From SIG78 sp045635745 (GTDB lineage Bacteria; Verrucomicrobiota; Lentisphaeria; Victivallales; Victivallaceae), in the NCBI GenBank assembly GCA_045635745.1, contig JAZTWG010000010.1:1-11166 (forward strand): 11,166 nucleotides of DNA, given 5' to 3'. The position numbers were made by a program, and so were the translations under genes. Of this stretch, positions 1 to 6,813 are shown piece by piece. Numbering within the stretch: the stretch's first letter is position 1; every line of letters begins with the position of its first letter. A model generated the notes under the pieces. It worked only from the letters and a program-made list of their open reading frames with translations, was not told where the DNA came from and ran no database searches.

Positions 1-521
1 GCATCAGTAATTTCGGTTTTGAAATCCTTAAATTCTGCTTTGCCGGTAAGTGCATAACTGTCAAAAGTAATCATCAGCATTTTGCCGTCTTTCCAGTTGG
101 GGGTCTTTGCCGGATCGGGCATCTTGAAGTAATACTCCATAGTTTCCCATTTATCCTTGAAATTGGCGGCTGGATATTTTTTGATATAAACGCGGCTGCG
201 GAGATATTTTTTCCCTTCGCCCAAAGCCTGAACCATGAACCCGACTTCTGCATCACTATTCATATTGGTAGTTTTGACCTGCATGGAAATCTTGAGCGCC
301 TTGCCGACCGGAATAAAATCATGGTAACGCCGCATCCATGCCCGGGCTCCTTTGACATTGCCTTCACCAAATTCCATACTCAAAACGCCATCCTTACTCA
401 TTGCAAATTTAACATTTTTAGCGGTCGGAGTTTGACCGGGAGCATAATCACGCAAAGTTTCCGCTGATACAGTTGTCAATACTGCCGCACTCAAAAGTGC
501 AGAAAAAATTGTCTTTTTCAT
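1..521 (-). CDS. Secreted protein, possibly carbohydrate-binding beta-sandwich (C-terminus outside window)
   Basis: Reading leftwards from an ATG at 521, the frame is open to the window edge (173 full codons plus two bases). It begins MKKTIFSALLSAAVLTTVSA, a typical Sec signal peptide with probable cleavage after A20 (VSA/ET). The mature part alternates short hydrophobic strands with charged turns (LSMEFGEG, LKISMQVKTTN, MEYYFKMPD, MLMITFDSYAL). This pattern looks like a jelly-roll carbohydrate-binding fold, but I see no diagnostic motif, so the function is a guess. The start lies 24 bp after the stop of the pilin-like gene, with no promoter or terminator between, so the two probably share a transcript. 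The ribosome-binding site is weak: only AAAG about 10 nt upstream. That a secreted protein is here is fairly certain; the ligand is unknown. Confidence 0.75.
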   Translation of the reverse strand, partial: MKKTIFSALLSAAVLTTVSAETLRDYAPGQTPTAKNVKFAMSKDGVLSMEFGEGNVKGARAWMRRYHDFIPVGKALKISMQVKTTNMNSDAEVGFMVQALGEGKKYLRSRVYIKKYPAANFKDKWETMEYYFKMPDPAKTPNWKDGKMLMITFDSYALTGKAEFKDFKTEITD

Positions 522-545
522 AATCTATAAATCTTTATATTTAAA

Positions 546-1364
546 TTAAAGTTTTGTTTCATCAAAATATTTTACACCGGCATAAGGCTGAGAGCTCGAG
601 CCGTGAGTTCTGGTTTCAGAACCAACAGTATGAGTTTTTACATGCCCACCAAGATAAAGTACATTCACCGATTTATTGTGTGCAGTTGGATAGTTGGCTG
701 TAAGCCCGGAAATGTTTTTACATATCGTATCGCAAAATGCCGGAGCTACATCAATCATAATCATTGCTCCCGGATCATCAATCCCAACCCGGCAACGGGA
801 AAGAAGTTTTGAATCCCCCGTTCCCGAGGAGGCATATTTGTTACCCACACCATTAACCCAACAATAAGAAAAATAAGTCTGACCTTGTATTCCTCTTGCC
901 TTAAAGTAAGTTGAATCACTGGGACACTTGTAATAACGTTCAAAGATAGCACGCATTTTAGCATCATAAGCAGCAGCATATCCGAAGTATTCATTGCCGA
1001 GATAACCAAGGCTGTAATACTTCCAGAAGCAGCCATTGGAACCATCATTGTATGAATGAAAAAGCATGGGAATATCTGTTATAGGTACGCCACTGTATGG
1101 TCCTGTATAAGCGACCTGATAATCGTCATTATCTCCGGCGTAAGCAAAAGTAGCAATTCCCAGCTGTTTCAGATTATTAATACACTTACTGTTGCGGGCA
1201 CTTTCGCGAGCAGCCGAGAGCGCCGGCAAAAGCATTGCCGCCAGAATGGCAATAATGGCAATAACGACAAGAAGTTCTATGAGGGTGAAGCTGTACAGCT
1301 TCACCCGCCCATGGGCGGCGTTGCTGTCGGGCTTGACGGCGTGAGATGATTTTTGACTTTTCAT
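546..1364 (-). CDS. DUF1559 / type II secretion-type prepilin-like protein
   Basis: A 272-residue protein with a class III signal: a polar 25-residue leader, then FTLIELLVVIAIIAILA and MLLPALSAARE (residues 26-54), which form the long hydrophobic N-terminal helix of type IV pilins and pseudopilins. E30 corresponds to the conserved Glu+5 of the mature pilin. The residue before F26 is Ser rather than the usual Gly. After the helix come NNLKQLG (63-69) and YKCPSD (145-150), both typical of DUF1559. The C-terminal H-x9-DG signature of the family is present as H229-x9-G239-G240, so the usual Asp is Gly. The start is supported by GAAAGG about 6 nt upstream. The product is probably membrane-anchored or assembled in a pseudopilus; its role in PVC bacteria is poorly known. 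It leads a probable two-gene unit with the secreted protein downstream. A 24-bp palindrome lies inside the leader-coding segment. Confidence 0.9.
   Translation of the reverse strand: MKSQKSSHAVKPDSNAAHGRVKLYSFTLIELLVVIAIIAILAAMLLPALSAARESARNSKCINNLKQLGIATFAYAGDNDDYQVAYTGPYSGVPITDIPMLFHSYNDGSNGCFWKYYSLGYLGNEYFGYAAAYDAKMRAIFERYYKCPSDSTYFKARGIQGQTYFSYCWVNGVGNKYASSGTGDSKLLSRCRVGIDDPGAMIMIDVAPAFCDTICKNISGLTANYPTAHNKSVNVLYLGGHVKTHTVGSETRTHGSSSQPYAGVKYFDETKL
1283..1306. repeat. Perfect 24-bp palindrome inside the pilin leader
   Basis: The core GTGAAGCTGTACAGCTTCAC (1285-1304) is extended by GG on the left and CC on the right into a perfect self-complementary 24-mer. It encodes the residues VKLYSFT, spanning the predicted cleavage point S25/F26. 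A second palindrome centred on CCATGG (1305-1318, 14 bp) overlaps its edge. The same GTGAAGC-N6-GCTTC layout occurs at 8944-8963 after the tRNA gene. Confidence 0.85.
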
Positions 1365-1370
1365 ACTGCA

Positions 1371-1376
1371 CCTTTC
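1371..1376 (-). promoter_or_regulatory. Ribosome-binding site of the pilin-like gene
   Basis: GAAAGG on the minus strand, about 6 nt before the ATG at 1364. It supports this start and so the unusual 25-residue leader. Confidence 0.6.
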
Positions 1377-1431
1377 AGTTTTAATAATATGTTTCTATAA
1401 CTTTATTGTAAGTAATACTCCAACGGACAAA

Positions 1432-1460
1432 TATACCAAATTTTTACTGCTTTTTCAAGT
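1432..1460 (-). promoter_or_regulatory. Sigma-70-type promoter for pilin-like gene and secreted protein
   Basis: On the minus strand, TTGAAA (1460-1455) is followed after exactly 17 bp by TATATT (1437-1432). This leaves a leader of about 60 nt before the pilin start at 1364. Spacing and both hexamers are close to consensus. The prediction is from sequence only. Confidence 0.6.
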
Positions 1461-1492
1461 CTTTTGTAAAAAAATTGTTGATAAAGAGCACG

Positions 1493-1531
1493 AACTGTAA
1501 CCAAAACTGTAACCCAAATTCATTTACTGTA
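1493..1531. repeat. ACTGTAA direct repeats upstream of pilin promoter
   Basis: AACTGTAACC occurs at 1493-1502 and again at 1505-1514, a 12-bp period, and a shorter ACTGTA follows at 1526-1531. A further copy on the other strand (TTACAG, 1589-1594) overlaps the regulator's stop codon. The repeats lie about 35-70 bp upstream of the pilin -35 box, where activator sites are commonly found. No protein can be assigned to them from sequence alone. Confidence 0.4.
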
Positions 1532-1588
1532 CAAAATTTGTGTTCACAACCCGGTCTGCTCCGGCGGAAATATTGCAATATAAATATG

Positions 1589-2632
1589 TTACAGTGCGGA
1601 TTTTCTTATCACCAAACGGCTTTTTATACGAATGATTTCTGTCGCCAGATCATCGTTGAGTATTTTATGCTGAAGACACTCCACACTTTTTAATATCATT
1701 TCCTTCCGGTCGGTGTGCAGCGTGGTCAACCATGGCTCTCCCAACGGCATATATCCGGCAGATTCGATATTGCCGGTACCGCTTACATGAAACTCGCCGG
1801 GACGGAATTTCCGATCCAGAAAAGCTTCGACAAAACCGCATGCAAATATATCCGAAGAACAAACATGCAGTATATCATCTGCCGCCGGAACCTTCAAGGC
1901 ATATTTGTAGGCTTTGAGTTGAGTTTCCGGTGGGGTGTGCATTTCAATAGTAAACTCGTCATCACTCCAATTATTCAACCGCAAAGCATTAGTCATCACA
2001 TCGGCAAAAAATTGCCGCGAACAATGCAAAACACAATGCCGGATACCTTTTTTTCTCGCCAGCGAAAAAAGCTCGCTGTATCCACTCATAAAATCCGGGA
2101 TCACCTGATTGCCGCCGTCAGTAAATGGTTCATTGTTCCATATCCAGACTTTCGGTTTGGCAAACTCATTGACCAGCTGGCGGGAATTTATATCGCTGAA
2201 CGCTTTCGCGGCTATCAGCCCGTCAAAACCATCAAAGATACGCGGACTGAAATTCGCCTGCCGTAAATCGTAGAAATTGAAGATCCGGTAATCGCATTGA
2301 CAGCGGGTCAGCTCATCGAGCAGCAGCTGTACCTGATACGGCACATCCGAATACAATCCGATCTTGGCTTGAGAATAATCCGTACTTATCATGCATGCTA
2401 CACGCATGCGGTTGCGACGCATGCGCACTTCGAAACACGCATTGCGTCTGCGCTGCAGCAGCCGCTCATCAGCCAGCATCATCAAAGCCCGGCTGACCGT
2501 CTGGTGCGATACGCCAAACTCAAGAGCCAGCCGCCGGGTTGACGGCATGGATTTACCCGCAGCAAAAAAATTTTCCTGCAGGCGACTCCGCAAAACATCG
2601 GCGATTTTTACCGCCTGATTATCTCTGTGCAT
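1589..2632 (-). CDS. GntR-type DNA-binding domain fused to LacI-like sensor domain; transcriptional regulator
   Basis: A 347-residue regulator. Residues 6-70 form a GntR winged helix-turn-helix; the segment MPSTRRLALEFGVSHQTVSR (29-48) matches the family's LPS-R-LA--LGVSR-TVR pattern. An Arg-rich linker (about 61-76) leads into a domain of about 270 residues that reads like the periplasmic-binding-protein-like effector domain of LacI/AraR regulators (VACMISTDYSQ at the first strand; DGLIAAKAFSD, VWIWNNEP and VSGTGNIESAGYMPLGEPWL further on). This architecture, as in AraR, usually senses a sugar in the cytoplasm. No good Shine-Dalgarno is seen before the ATG, but the start sits where GntR proteins begin. 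It is divergent from a Gfo/Idh/MocA oxidoreductase and upstream of the pilin/secreted-protein pair on the same strand; either could be its target. Confidence 0.85.
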   Translation of the reverse strand: MHRDNQAVKIADVLRSRLQENFFAAGKSMPSTRRLALEFGVSHQTVSRALMMLADERLLQRRRNACFEVRMRRNRMRVACMISTDYSQAKIGLYSDVPYQVQLLLDELTRCQCDYRIFNFYDLRQANFSPRIFDGFDGLIAAKAFSDINSRQLVNEFAKPKVWIWNNEPFTDGGNQVIPDFMSGYSELFSLARKKGIRHCVLHCSRQFFADVMTNALRLNNWSDDEFTIEMHTPPETQLKAYKYALKVPAADDILHVCSSDIFACGFVEAFLDRKFRPGEFHVSGTGNIESAGYMPLGEPWLTTLHTDRKEMILKSVECLQHKILNDDLATEIIRIKSRLVIRKSAL

Positions 2633-2671
2633 GATAGAAACTTGTTTATTGGGGATTGTTGCATTTTTGTA

Positions 2672-2700
2672 ACTATACAGGAAAATCCATGGAATTGCAA
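2672..2700 (-). promoter_or_regulatory. Promoter of the GntR/LacI regulator
   Basis: On the minus strand, TTGCAA (2700-2695), a 17-bp spacer and TATAGT (2677-2672), about 40 nt before the start at 2632. The same hexamer pair, with a 16-bp spacer, precedes the M55 peptidase gene. A short palindrome TCCATGGA (2686-2693) sits in the spacer. Confidence 0.45.
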
Positions 2701-2790
2701 TCGCCGAACAGAAAAATCAGCAAAAAAATATTCCCTCCCTGCCCGCTTTTATTTGTCAAACGGCGTTTTTTTATGAAAATGATAAATTTT

Positions 2791-2820
2791 TTCAACAAAA
2801 TTATATTTTAATTTTACAAT
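2791..2820 (+). promoter_or_regulatory. Possible promoter of the oxidoreductase
   Basis: TACAAT (2815-2820) is a good -10 box, with TTCAAC 18 bp upstream as a weak -35. The surrounding DNA is very AT-rich, so chance matches are likely. Confidence 0.3.
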
Positions 2821-2873
2821 CTTGTGTTATTTTAATTACAACGAATTCAACCCCGAAAACATCAGGAATTATT

Positions 2874-3773
2874 ATGTCAGTGACTCCGATCAAAACCGCT
2901 TTCATCGGGCTGGATACCAGCCACTCCGTGCAGTTTGCCCAATACATTCAGGATCCCAATATCCCGGAAAACGAGCGTTGTACCGACCTTATCGTGACCC
3001 GCTGCATGCGTTTTGAAACGCCGTTTCAGGGTAAAGACGGTTTGGATGCACGCCAGAAACAGCTTGAAGCGCTCGGTATTATGGTGACAGAAAATTTTGA
3101 CGAAGCAGTTGCCGATTGCGACGCGATTTTTCTGGAGATAAATGATCCGACGCTGCATTTGGAATATTTTAAAAAATGTGCAAAACTCGGCAAACCGATC
3201 TTTCTGGACAAACCCTTTGCCGATACACTGGCCAATGCCAAAGCCATTGCAAAAATTGCAGAAGAAAACAATGTGAAGTTCTTCACAGCTTCCAAACTTC
3301 GTAATTTTCAGACCATTGAAGATCTGGCGGCAAAAAACATTGAAGTTGCTACCGCCATGGCATGGGGATCGCTGGGCAAATGTCCGGAAGGTTATTCGCT
3401 GATCATCTGGTACGGAGTGCATACCTTTGAATTGCTGGAACGCTTTATGGGCATCGGGGCGCAATCGGTTCTTACCCTGCCGACCGGCGTCGGTTTTGAT
3501 TGTCAGGTAAAATATAAAGACGGCCGTACTGCGCTGGTCAAAATGAGTGCCGGTCTCGGCGGCGGTTATGGCTGCTGGGTGTTGGGCGGCAATAAAGTAG
3601 AATGTGCATCGGCGGTATCCGGCACTCCGATAAATATGCTCAATAATTTCGTAAAAATGTGCCGCGGCGAAGACCCCGCAGTATCTGTTGCCGAATCACT
3701 CGAGATCATGGCAATGCTCGAAGCTGCCGAAAAATCCTACCAGTCCGGCAAAGAGGAATTTCTGGAAAATTAA
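2874..3773 (+). CDS. Gfo/Idh/MocA-family NAD(P)-dependent oxidoreductase (short form)
   Basis: A 299-residue protein. Family members oxidise or reduce sugars, inositols and related polyols with NAD(P). The N-terminal Rossmann fold starts IKTAFIGLDTSHSVQFA (residues 6-22), in place of the usual GxGxxG loop. CDAIFLEIND and KLGKPIFLDKPFADT (about 91-121) form the cofactor and catalytic region; the family's EKP motif is DKP here, with the lysine kept. YGVHTFELL (about 180-188) supplies a likely catalytic His. The C-terminal part is shorter than in typical 340-400-residue members. AGGAA 5 nt before the ATG (2864-2868) supports the start. Rossmann loop and DKP suggest a diverged subfamily; the substrate cannot be read from sequence. 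It is divergent from a sugar-sensing-type regulator, so inducible carbohydrate metabolism is likely. Confidence 0.85.
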   Translation: MSVTPIKTAFIGLDTSHSVQFAQYIQDPNIPENERCTDLIVTRCMRFETPFQGKDGLDARQKQLEALGIMVTENFDEAVADCDAIFLEINDPTLHLEYFKKCAKLGKPIFLDKPFADTLANAKAIAKIAEENNVKFFTASKLRNFQTIEDLAAKNIEVATAMAWGSLGKCPEGYSLIIWYGVHTFELLERFMGIGAQSVLTLPTGVGFDCQVKYKDGRTALVKMSAGLGGGYGCWVLGGNKVECASAVSGTPINMLNNFVKMCRGEDPAVSVAESLEIMAMLEAAEKSYQSGKEEFLEN

Positions 3774-3822
3774 GCTTTAACGGGCAATCGCTTTTCCATT
3801 CTCAAACAACAGACAAAAAAAT

Positions 3823-3865
3823 AAGCAAAGGTATTTATTTTTTTAATTGATAAATGCCTTTGCTT
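3823..3865 (+). terminator. Terminator-like hairpin after the oxidoreductase
   Basis: Two 16-nt arms (3823-3838 and 3850-3865) pair fully with one G-T wobble; the loop is T-rich and the 3' arm runs into TTTT. The inner arm AAAGGTATTTAT/ATAAATGCCTTT is nearly identical to the hairpin after hisF at 6619-6660. Confidence 0.65.
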
Positions 3866-3950
3866 TTACAGTAATTATGCAGTAAAATACATTGTTATTT
3901 ATTAGCTCTGTTACCGGCATTATTTGCAAAAGCAGCGCAAATAAAATTAT

Positions 3951-3978
3951 TTGACTTTTTCCGGGGATAAGTTATATT
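3951..3978 (+). promoter_or_regulatory. Promoter of the Sel1-repeat gene
   Basis: TTGACT (3951-3956), a 16-bp spacer and TATATT (3973-3978), 39 bp before the ATG at 4018. Both boxes are near consensus. Confidence 0.55.
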
Positions 3979-4017
3979 ACTTTAAACATTGTAAAGATAC
4001 CCCAAGGATATTTTGTC

Positions 4018-4656
4018 ATGAAAAGTTCTGATTTCTTCAAGTTCACACTGGGAACGCTGCTTCTCGGGTCCGCAGTTCTGATCGAAGCGGCTCCTGCGTC
4101 CAAGCCCCAACCCATGCATGTAAATATGCTTTCCAATCCGGAACTCAACGATCAAGTCATCATGGATGCCGCCGATGTGGATGGCGATTTGGAAGCCTGG
4201 TGGGATATCGGTGTAAAATATCAAACTGGCGACGGCGTGAAAAAAGATTTGCAAATGGCGATCAAGTGGTTTGAAAAAGCCGCCAGCCGCAACTATGACA
4301 ATGCGCTGGTAAGTCTGGGCGATCTTTACTACAAAGGCGAAGGCGTCAAACAAAATTATAAAAAAGCGTTCGAACTTTACAGTCGCGCCCTGCGCCGCAA
4401 TATACCGTCCGCCCAATACCGGCTCGGCTTGTGCTGTTTTTACGGCAAAGGTACCAAGCAGGATAAAAAAGCCGCAGTGGAATGGTTCAAAAAAGCCGCC
4501 GAACAGATCGATCCCGAAGCTCAATATATGCTCGGTATATGTTATGAAAAAGGTGAAGGCACCGCAAAAGACCTTGAAAAAGCCAAAACATGTTATAAAA
4601 AAGCTGCCGAAGCCGACATCAAAGAAGCCAAAGATGCCTTGAAACGCTTGAAATAA
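4018..4656 (+). CDS. Secreted Sel1-repeat protein
   Basis: A 212-residue protein with a signal peptide (hydrophobic LGTLLLGSAVLI, probable cleavage near A24-A25) and four consecutive 36-residue Sel1-like repeats at about 59-94, 95-130, 131-166 and 167-202. Each has the pattern A--LG--Y--G-GV-KD--KA--WF-KAA, for example YKGEGVKQNYKKAFELYSRA. Sel1 repeats are alpha/alpha solenoids of the TPR superfamily that mediate protein-protein contacts. The protein probably acts in the periplasm or outer envelope as an adaptor; no enzyme domain is present. AAGGA (4004-4008) lies 9 nt before the ATG. It has its own promoter and terminator, so it appears to be a single-gene unit. The binding partner is unknown. 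Confidence 0.9.
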   Translation: MKSSDFFKFTLGTLLLGSAVLIEAAPASKPQPMHVNMLSNPELNDQVIMDAADVDGDLEAWWDIGVKYQTGDGVKKDLQMAIKWFEKAASRNYDNALVSLGDLYYKGEGVKQNYKKAFELYSRALRRNIPSAQYRLGLCCFYGKGTKQDKKAAVEWFKKAAEQIDPEAQYMLGICYEKGEGTAKDLEKAKTCYKKAAEADIKEAKDALKRLK

Positions 4657-4682
4657 TATCGGATATATCCGACAAAAAAAAA

Positions 4683-4722
4683 CGGCTGCGGCAAAAACTC
4701 TCATTCTGTTTTGCAGCAGCCG
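4683..4722. terminator. Bidirectional terminator between convergent Sel1 and M55 genes
   Basis: Arms CGGCTGC-G-GCAAAA (4683-4696) and TTTTGC-A-GCAGCCG (4709-4722) pair with a single G/A mismatch around a 12-nt loop. On the plus strand GTTTTAT follows. On the minus strand nine U residues follow (A-run 4674-4682), which makes it a strong intrinsic terminator for the M55 gene. A 14-bp palindrome (4659-4672) lies just before it, right after the Sel1 stop. Confidence 0.75.
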
Positions 4723-4744
4723 GTTTTATATTTACCGGATCAAA

Positions 4745-5620
4745 TCACTCTTTGAATGCTTCACGGGCGAGTGTGTGCGGGTGTTTCCACTCCGGCGTGA
4801 TATTGTATTTTTTCTTATGCACTCCCGGAGCCCAGCCCAACCGCTGCGCCCAGAGGTCAACCAAGTCATCGCTGACTGCCTTAATAGTAAACGGATCAAG
4901 GCGTTCCAAGCCGACTTTTTCCAAGGCATTTGCCTGATTCGGGCACATGTAACGACTGATCATTTCGCAATGTTCCGGCACTTCCAGACAGCTGTATTTA
5001 TCCAGATTACGTAAAGCGCGTTCAGCAGCGGCGCGCAGATTTTTGTAAACCTCCTGCGGCGGATAGTTTACAACCGAATAGCGGTTGATCGAACTCTTGG
5101 TGGATACTACTTCCAGATTATCCCCCAGCAAAGTACGGGCTTCATGACAGGCGGTATCATCGCCGGAAACCAGAATCGTCGGGATCCGGAAATATGCCGC
5201 CAGATAACTGGAAATACCGATTTCGCCGATAAGCTCGCCATTCAAACGCATTTCCTGCACACCGTGACTGTTGAATGTATGGCACATGTAGCCATCGGTA
5301 TCTTCCATGGAGTGAGCTCCGAGCTGAATAAACGCATCATAAGTTCCATCCATATAGATCACCGGCATCCAATTACCTACTTGCATAAGCGAGGCCTTGG
5401 GGTGTAGTTTCATTATATCAATACTGTTGGCTCCGCCATGACCATCGACAACCACTATTTCATCGGCACCGGCAGCAACCAGCCCCTCGCACACAGCATT
5501 TACTTCATTGACGAGAGCCTGTTCAGCAGTAGGCCGGTTGAGCATGGTATTGCCGATATTTTCAGCTCTGCCATTAACTCCGGAGGGACCTTCCAGATCG
5601 GTAAGAATAAGAACTTTCAT
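4745..5620 (-). CDS. M55-family zinc aminopeptidase (DppA-like D-aminopeptidase)
   Basis: A 291-residue cytoplasmic metallopeptidase of family M55. In Bacillus subtilis DppA the zinc ligands are Asp8, Glu10, His60, His104 and Glu133. Here D8 and E10 (MKVLILTDLEGPSG), H61 (VVVDGHGGA), H103 (QLGAHSM) and E133 (IGEIGIS) fall at almost the same positions, so the active site looks intact. DppA removes D-Ala from peptides, which suggests a role in using or recycling peptidoglycan-type peptides, though other family members have different substrates. The frame is open upstream to 5701, but the start at 5620 gives the family's normal N-terminus, and AGGAT lies 6 nt upstream (5627-5631); the longer form would add 27 residues without family support. 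No peptide transporter gene lies nearby, unlike the dpp operon, so it appears to be transcribed alone. Confidence 0.9.
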   Translation of the reverse strand: MKVLILTDLEGPSGVNGRAENIGNTMLNRPTAEQALVNEVNAVCEGLVAAGADEIVVVDGHGGANSIDIMKLHPKASLMQVGNWMPVIYMDGTYDAFIQLGAHSMEDTDGYMCHTFNSHGVQEMRLNGELIGEIGISSYLAAYFRIPTILVSGDDTACHEARTLLGDNLEVVSTKSSINRYSVVNYPPQEVYKNLRAAAERALRNLDKYSCLEVPEHCEMISRYMCPNQANALEKVGLERLDPFTIKAVSDDLVDLWAQRLGWAPGVHKKKYNITPEWKHPHTLAREAFKE

Positions 5621-5669
5621 AATAAAATCCTGTTTTGAAAAGCAATTCTCATAATTGCATACTTCCAAT

Positions 5670-5697
5670 ACTATATACTGCAGATAGGCTTTTGCAA
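5670..5697 (-). promoter_or_regulatory. Promoter of the M55 peptidase gene
   Basis: On the minus strand, TTGCAA (5697-5692), a 16-bp spacer and TATAGT (5675-5670), 50 bp before the start. It also argues for the shorter start, because the longer reading frame would begin upstream of this promoter. Confidence 0.45.
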
Positions 5698-5819
5698 TCA
5701 AATCAGCAAAAAAAATGTAAAAAAACTTGATAAAAAATTATTTTTCAAGCTTGTAATAATAGAATGTTAAATTATTTTAAATAGCAGTAAAATTCTTCAA
5801 TACGAAAGGATCATGTTAT

Positions 5820-6590
5820 ATGAGCGAAATCACCGCTGTATCCATCATGCCCTGTATGGATATGCAAAATGGCAGAGTTGTCAAAGGCGTACACTTTGTA
5901 GATATTGCCGATGCCGGCGACCCGGTTGCCTGTGCTCAAGCATATTGTGCCGCCGGAGCTGACGAACTTGCCATGCTCGATATTACCGCAACCGTGGAAA
6001 AACGCGATACTCTCATCGAAGTAGTCAAACGTGTTGCTCCGTTTTGCAGCGTTCCCTTCACCGTCGGTGGCGGGATCCGGGATGTGGCCAGCGCCGAAGC
6101 TGTACTCAAAGCCGGAGCCAACAAAGTTTCCACCAGTTCGGCAGCGTTCCGCAAACCGGAAGTTATCGCTGAAATGATTAAAGAATTCGGCAGTGATAAG
6201 ATCACCGTGGCCATTGATGTGGATGTAAACCCGGCTCTGCCCTCCGGCTACGAAGTTTATATTGACGGCGGCAGAACCGCCACCGGCACCGATGCCGTGG
6301 AATGGGCGAAAAAAGTCCGTGATTTCGGAGTGCAGACCATTCTGCCCACCAGCAAAGCCGGCGACGGCGCCAGAACCGGATACGACCTGCCGGTGATCAA
6401 AGCAATCCACAACGCCTGCCCAGAATGTGTGGTGGTTGCTTCGGGCGGTGCCGGAAAAATGGAAGACTTTCTTGCTGCAGCTCAAGCCGGTGCCGGTGTG
6501 CTGCTGGCTGCATCGGTATTCCACTTCCATTTGATTGATATCGGCGAACTTAAAAAATATCTCGCCGCCAACGGCGTAATGGTGAAGTAA
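5820..6590 (+). CDS. hisF: Imidazole glycerol phosphate synthase cyclase subunit HisF homologue
   Basis: A 256-residue TIM-barrel protein closely matching HisF, which with HisH converts PRFAR and ammonia into imidazole glycerol phosphate and AICAR in histidine synthesis. Typical blocks are IMPCMDMQNGRVVKGVHF (9-26), GADELAMLDIT (46-56), FTVGGGIRD (80-88), VAIDVDVNP (130-138), GDGARTGYD (181-189), ASGGAGKMEDF (207-217) and ASVFHF (231-236). Catalytic Asp11 and Asp130 of Thermotoga HisF correspond to D14 and D133. Of the four ammonia-gate residues (R5, E46, K99, E167), E49 and K102 remain, but S8 and T173 replace Arg and Glu; D174 of the loop before DG is A180. No hisH or other his gene is in the window. 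AAAGGA lies 9 nt before the ATG. It could be the cell's only HisF in a scattered pathway, or a paralogue. Confidence 0.85.
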   Translation: MSEITAVSIMPCMDMQNGRVVKGVHFVDIADAGDPVACAQAYCAAGADELAMLDITATVEKRDTLIEVVKRVAPFCSVPFTVGGGIRDVASAEAVLKAGANKVSTSSAAFRKPEVIAEMIKEFGSDKITVAIDVDVNPALPSGYEVYIDGGRTATGTDAVEWAKKVRDFGVQTILPTSKAGDGARTGYDLPVIKAIHNACPECVVVASGGAGKMEDFLAAAQAGAGVLLAASVFHFHLIDIGELKKYLAANGVMVK

Positions 6591-6618
6591 GAAAAGACAG
6601 CTACTTTCCGAATATTCC

Positions 6619-6660
6619 AAAGGCATTTATCTTTTGCTGTGTAAAAAGATAAATGCCTTT
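6619..6660 (+). terminator. Perfect 17-bp hairpin after hisF
   Basis: Arms 6619-6635 and 6644-6660 (AAAGGCATTTATCTTTT and its exact complement) enclose an 8-nt loop, 29 bp after the stop codon. No pure T-run follows, only AAAGTTTTAG, so termination efficiency is uncertain. The outer 12 bp repeat the hairpin at 3823-3865. The rest of the convergent gap (6661-6813) shows nothing I can name. Confidence 0.6.
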
Positions 6661-6813
6661 AAAGTTTTAGAAAACATTCTCCCAATATAGATTATTTTTA
6701 CCTGCTCTTATCGGGAACAGAAGAAAGTTTAAAAAAGCAAGCCACTGATTACCACAACATTCATGATGGGGCTTCGCGGATAGCGCTGCGGGGAAACTGC
6801 AGGAAAGCTGTAT

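Noticed and set aside
1715..2266. Plus-strand frame of 183 codons inside the GntR/LacI regulator
   Set aside because: Antisense to a clear regulator gene, without ribosome-binding site or family likeness.
3982..4704. Minus-strand frame of 240 codons opposite the Sel1-repeat gene
   Set aside because: Antisense to four clear Sel1 repeats; its Phe/Gly-rich repeats are the reverse of that coding pattern.
5621..5701. Extended N-terminus of the M55 peptidase
   Set aside because: The added 27 residues have no family counterpart, and the extended start precedes the predicted promoter; the start at 5620 has a good ribosome-binding site.
5811..6626. Minus-strand frame of 271 codons opposite hisF
   Set aside because: It is longer than hisF, but lies wholly antisense to a clear enzyme gene and reads as Gly/His/Phe-rich antisense sequence.
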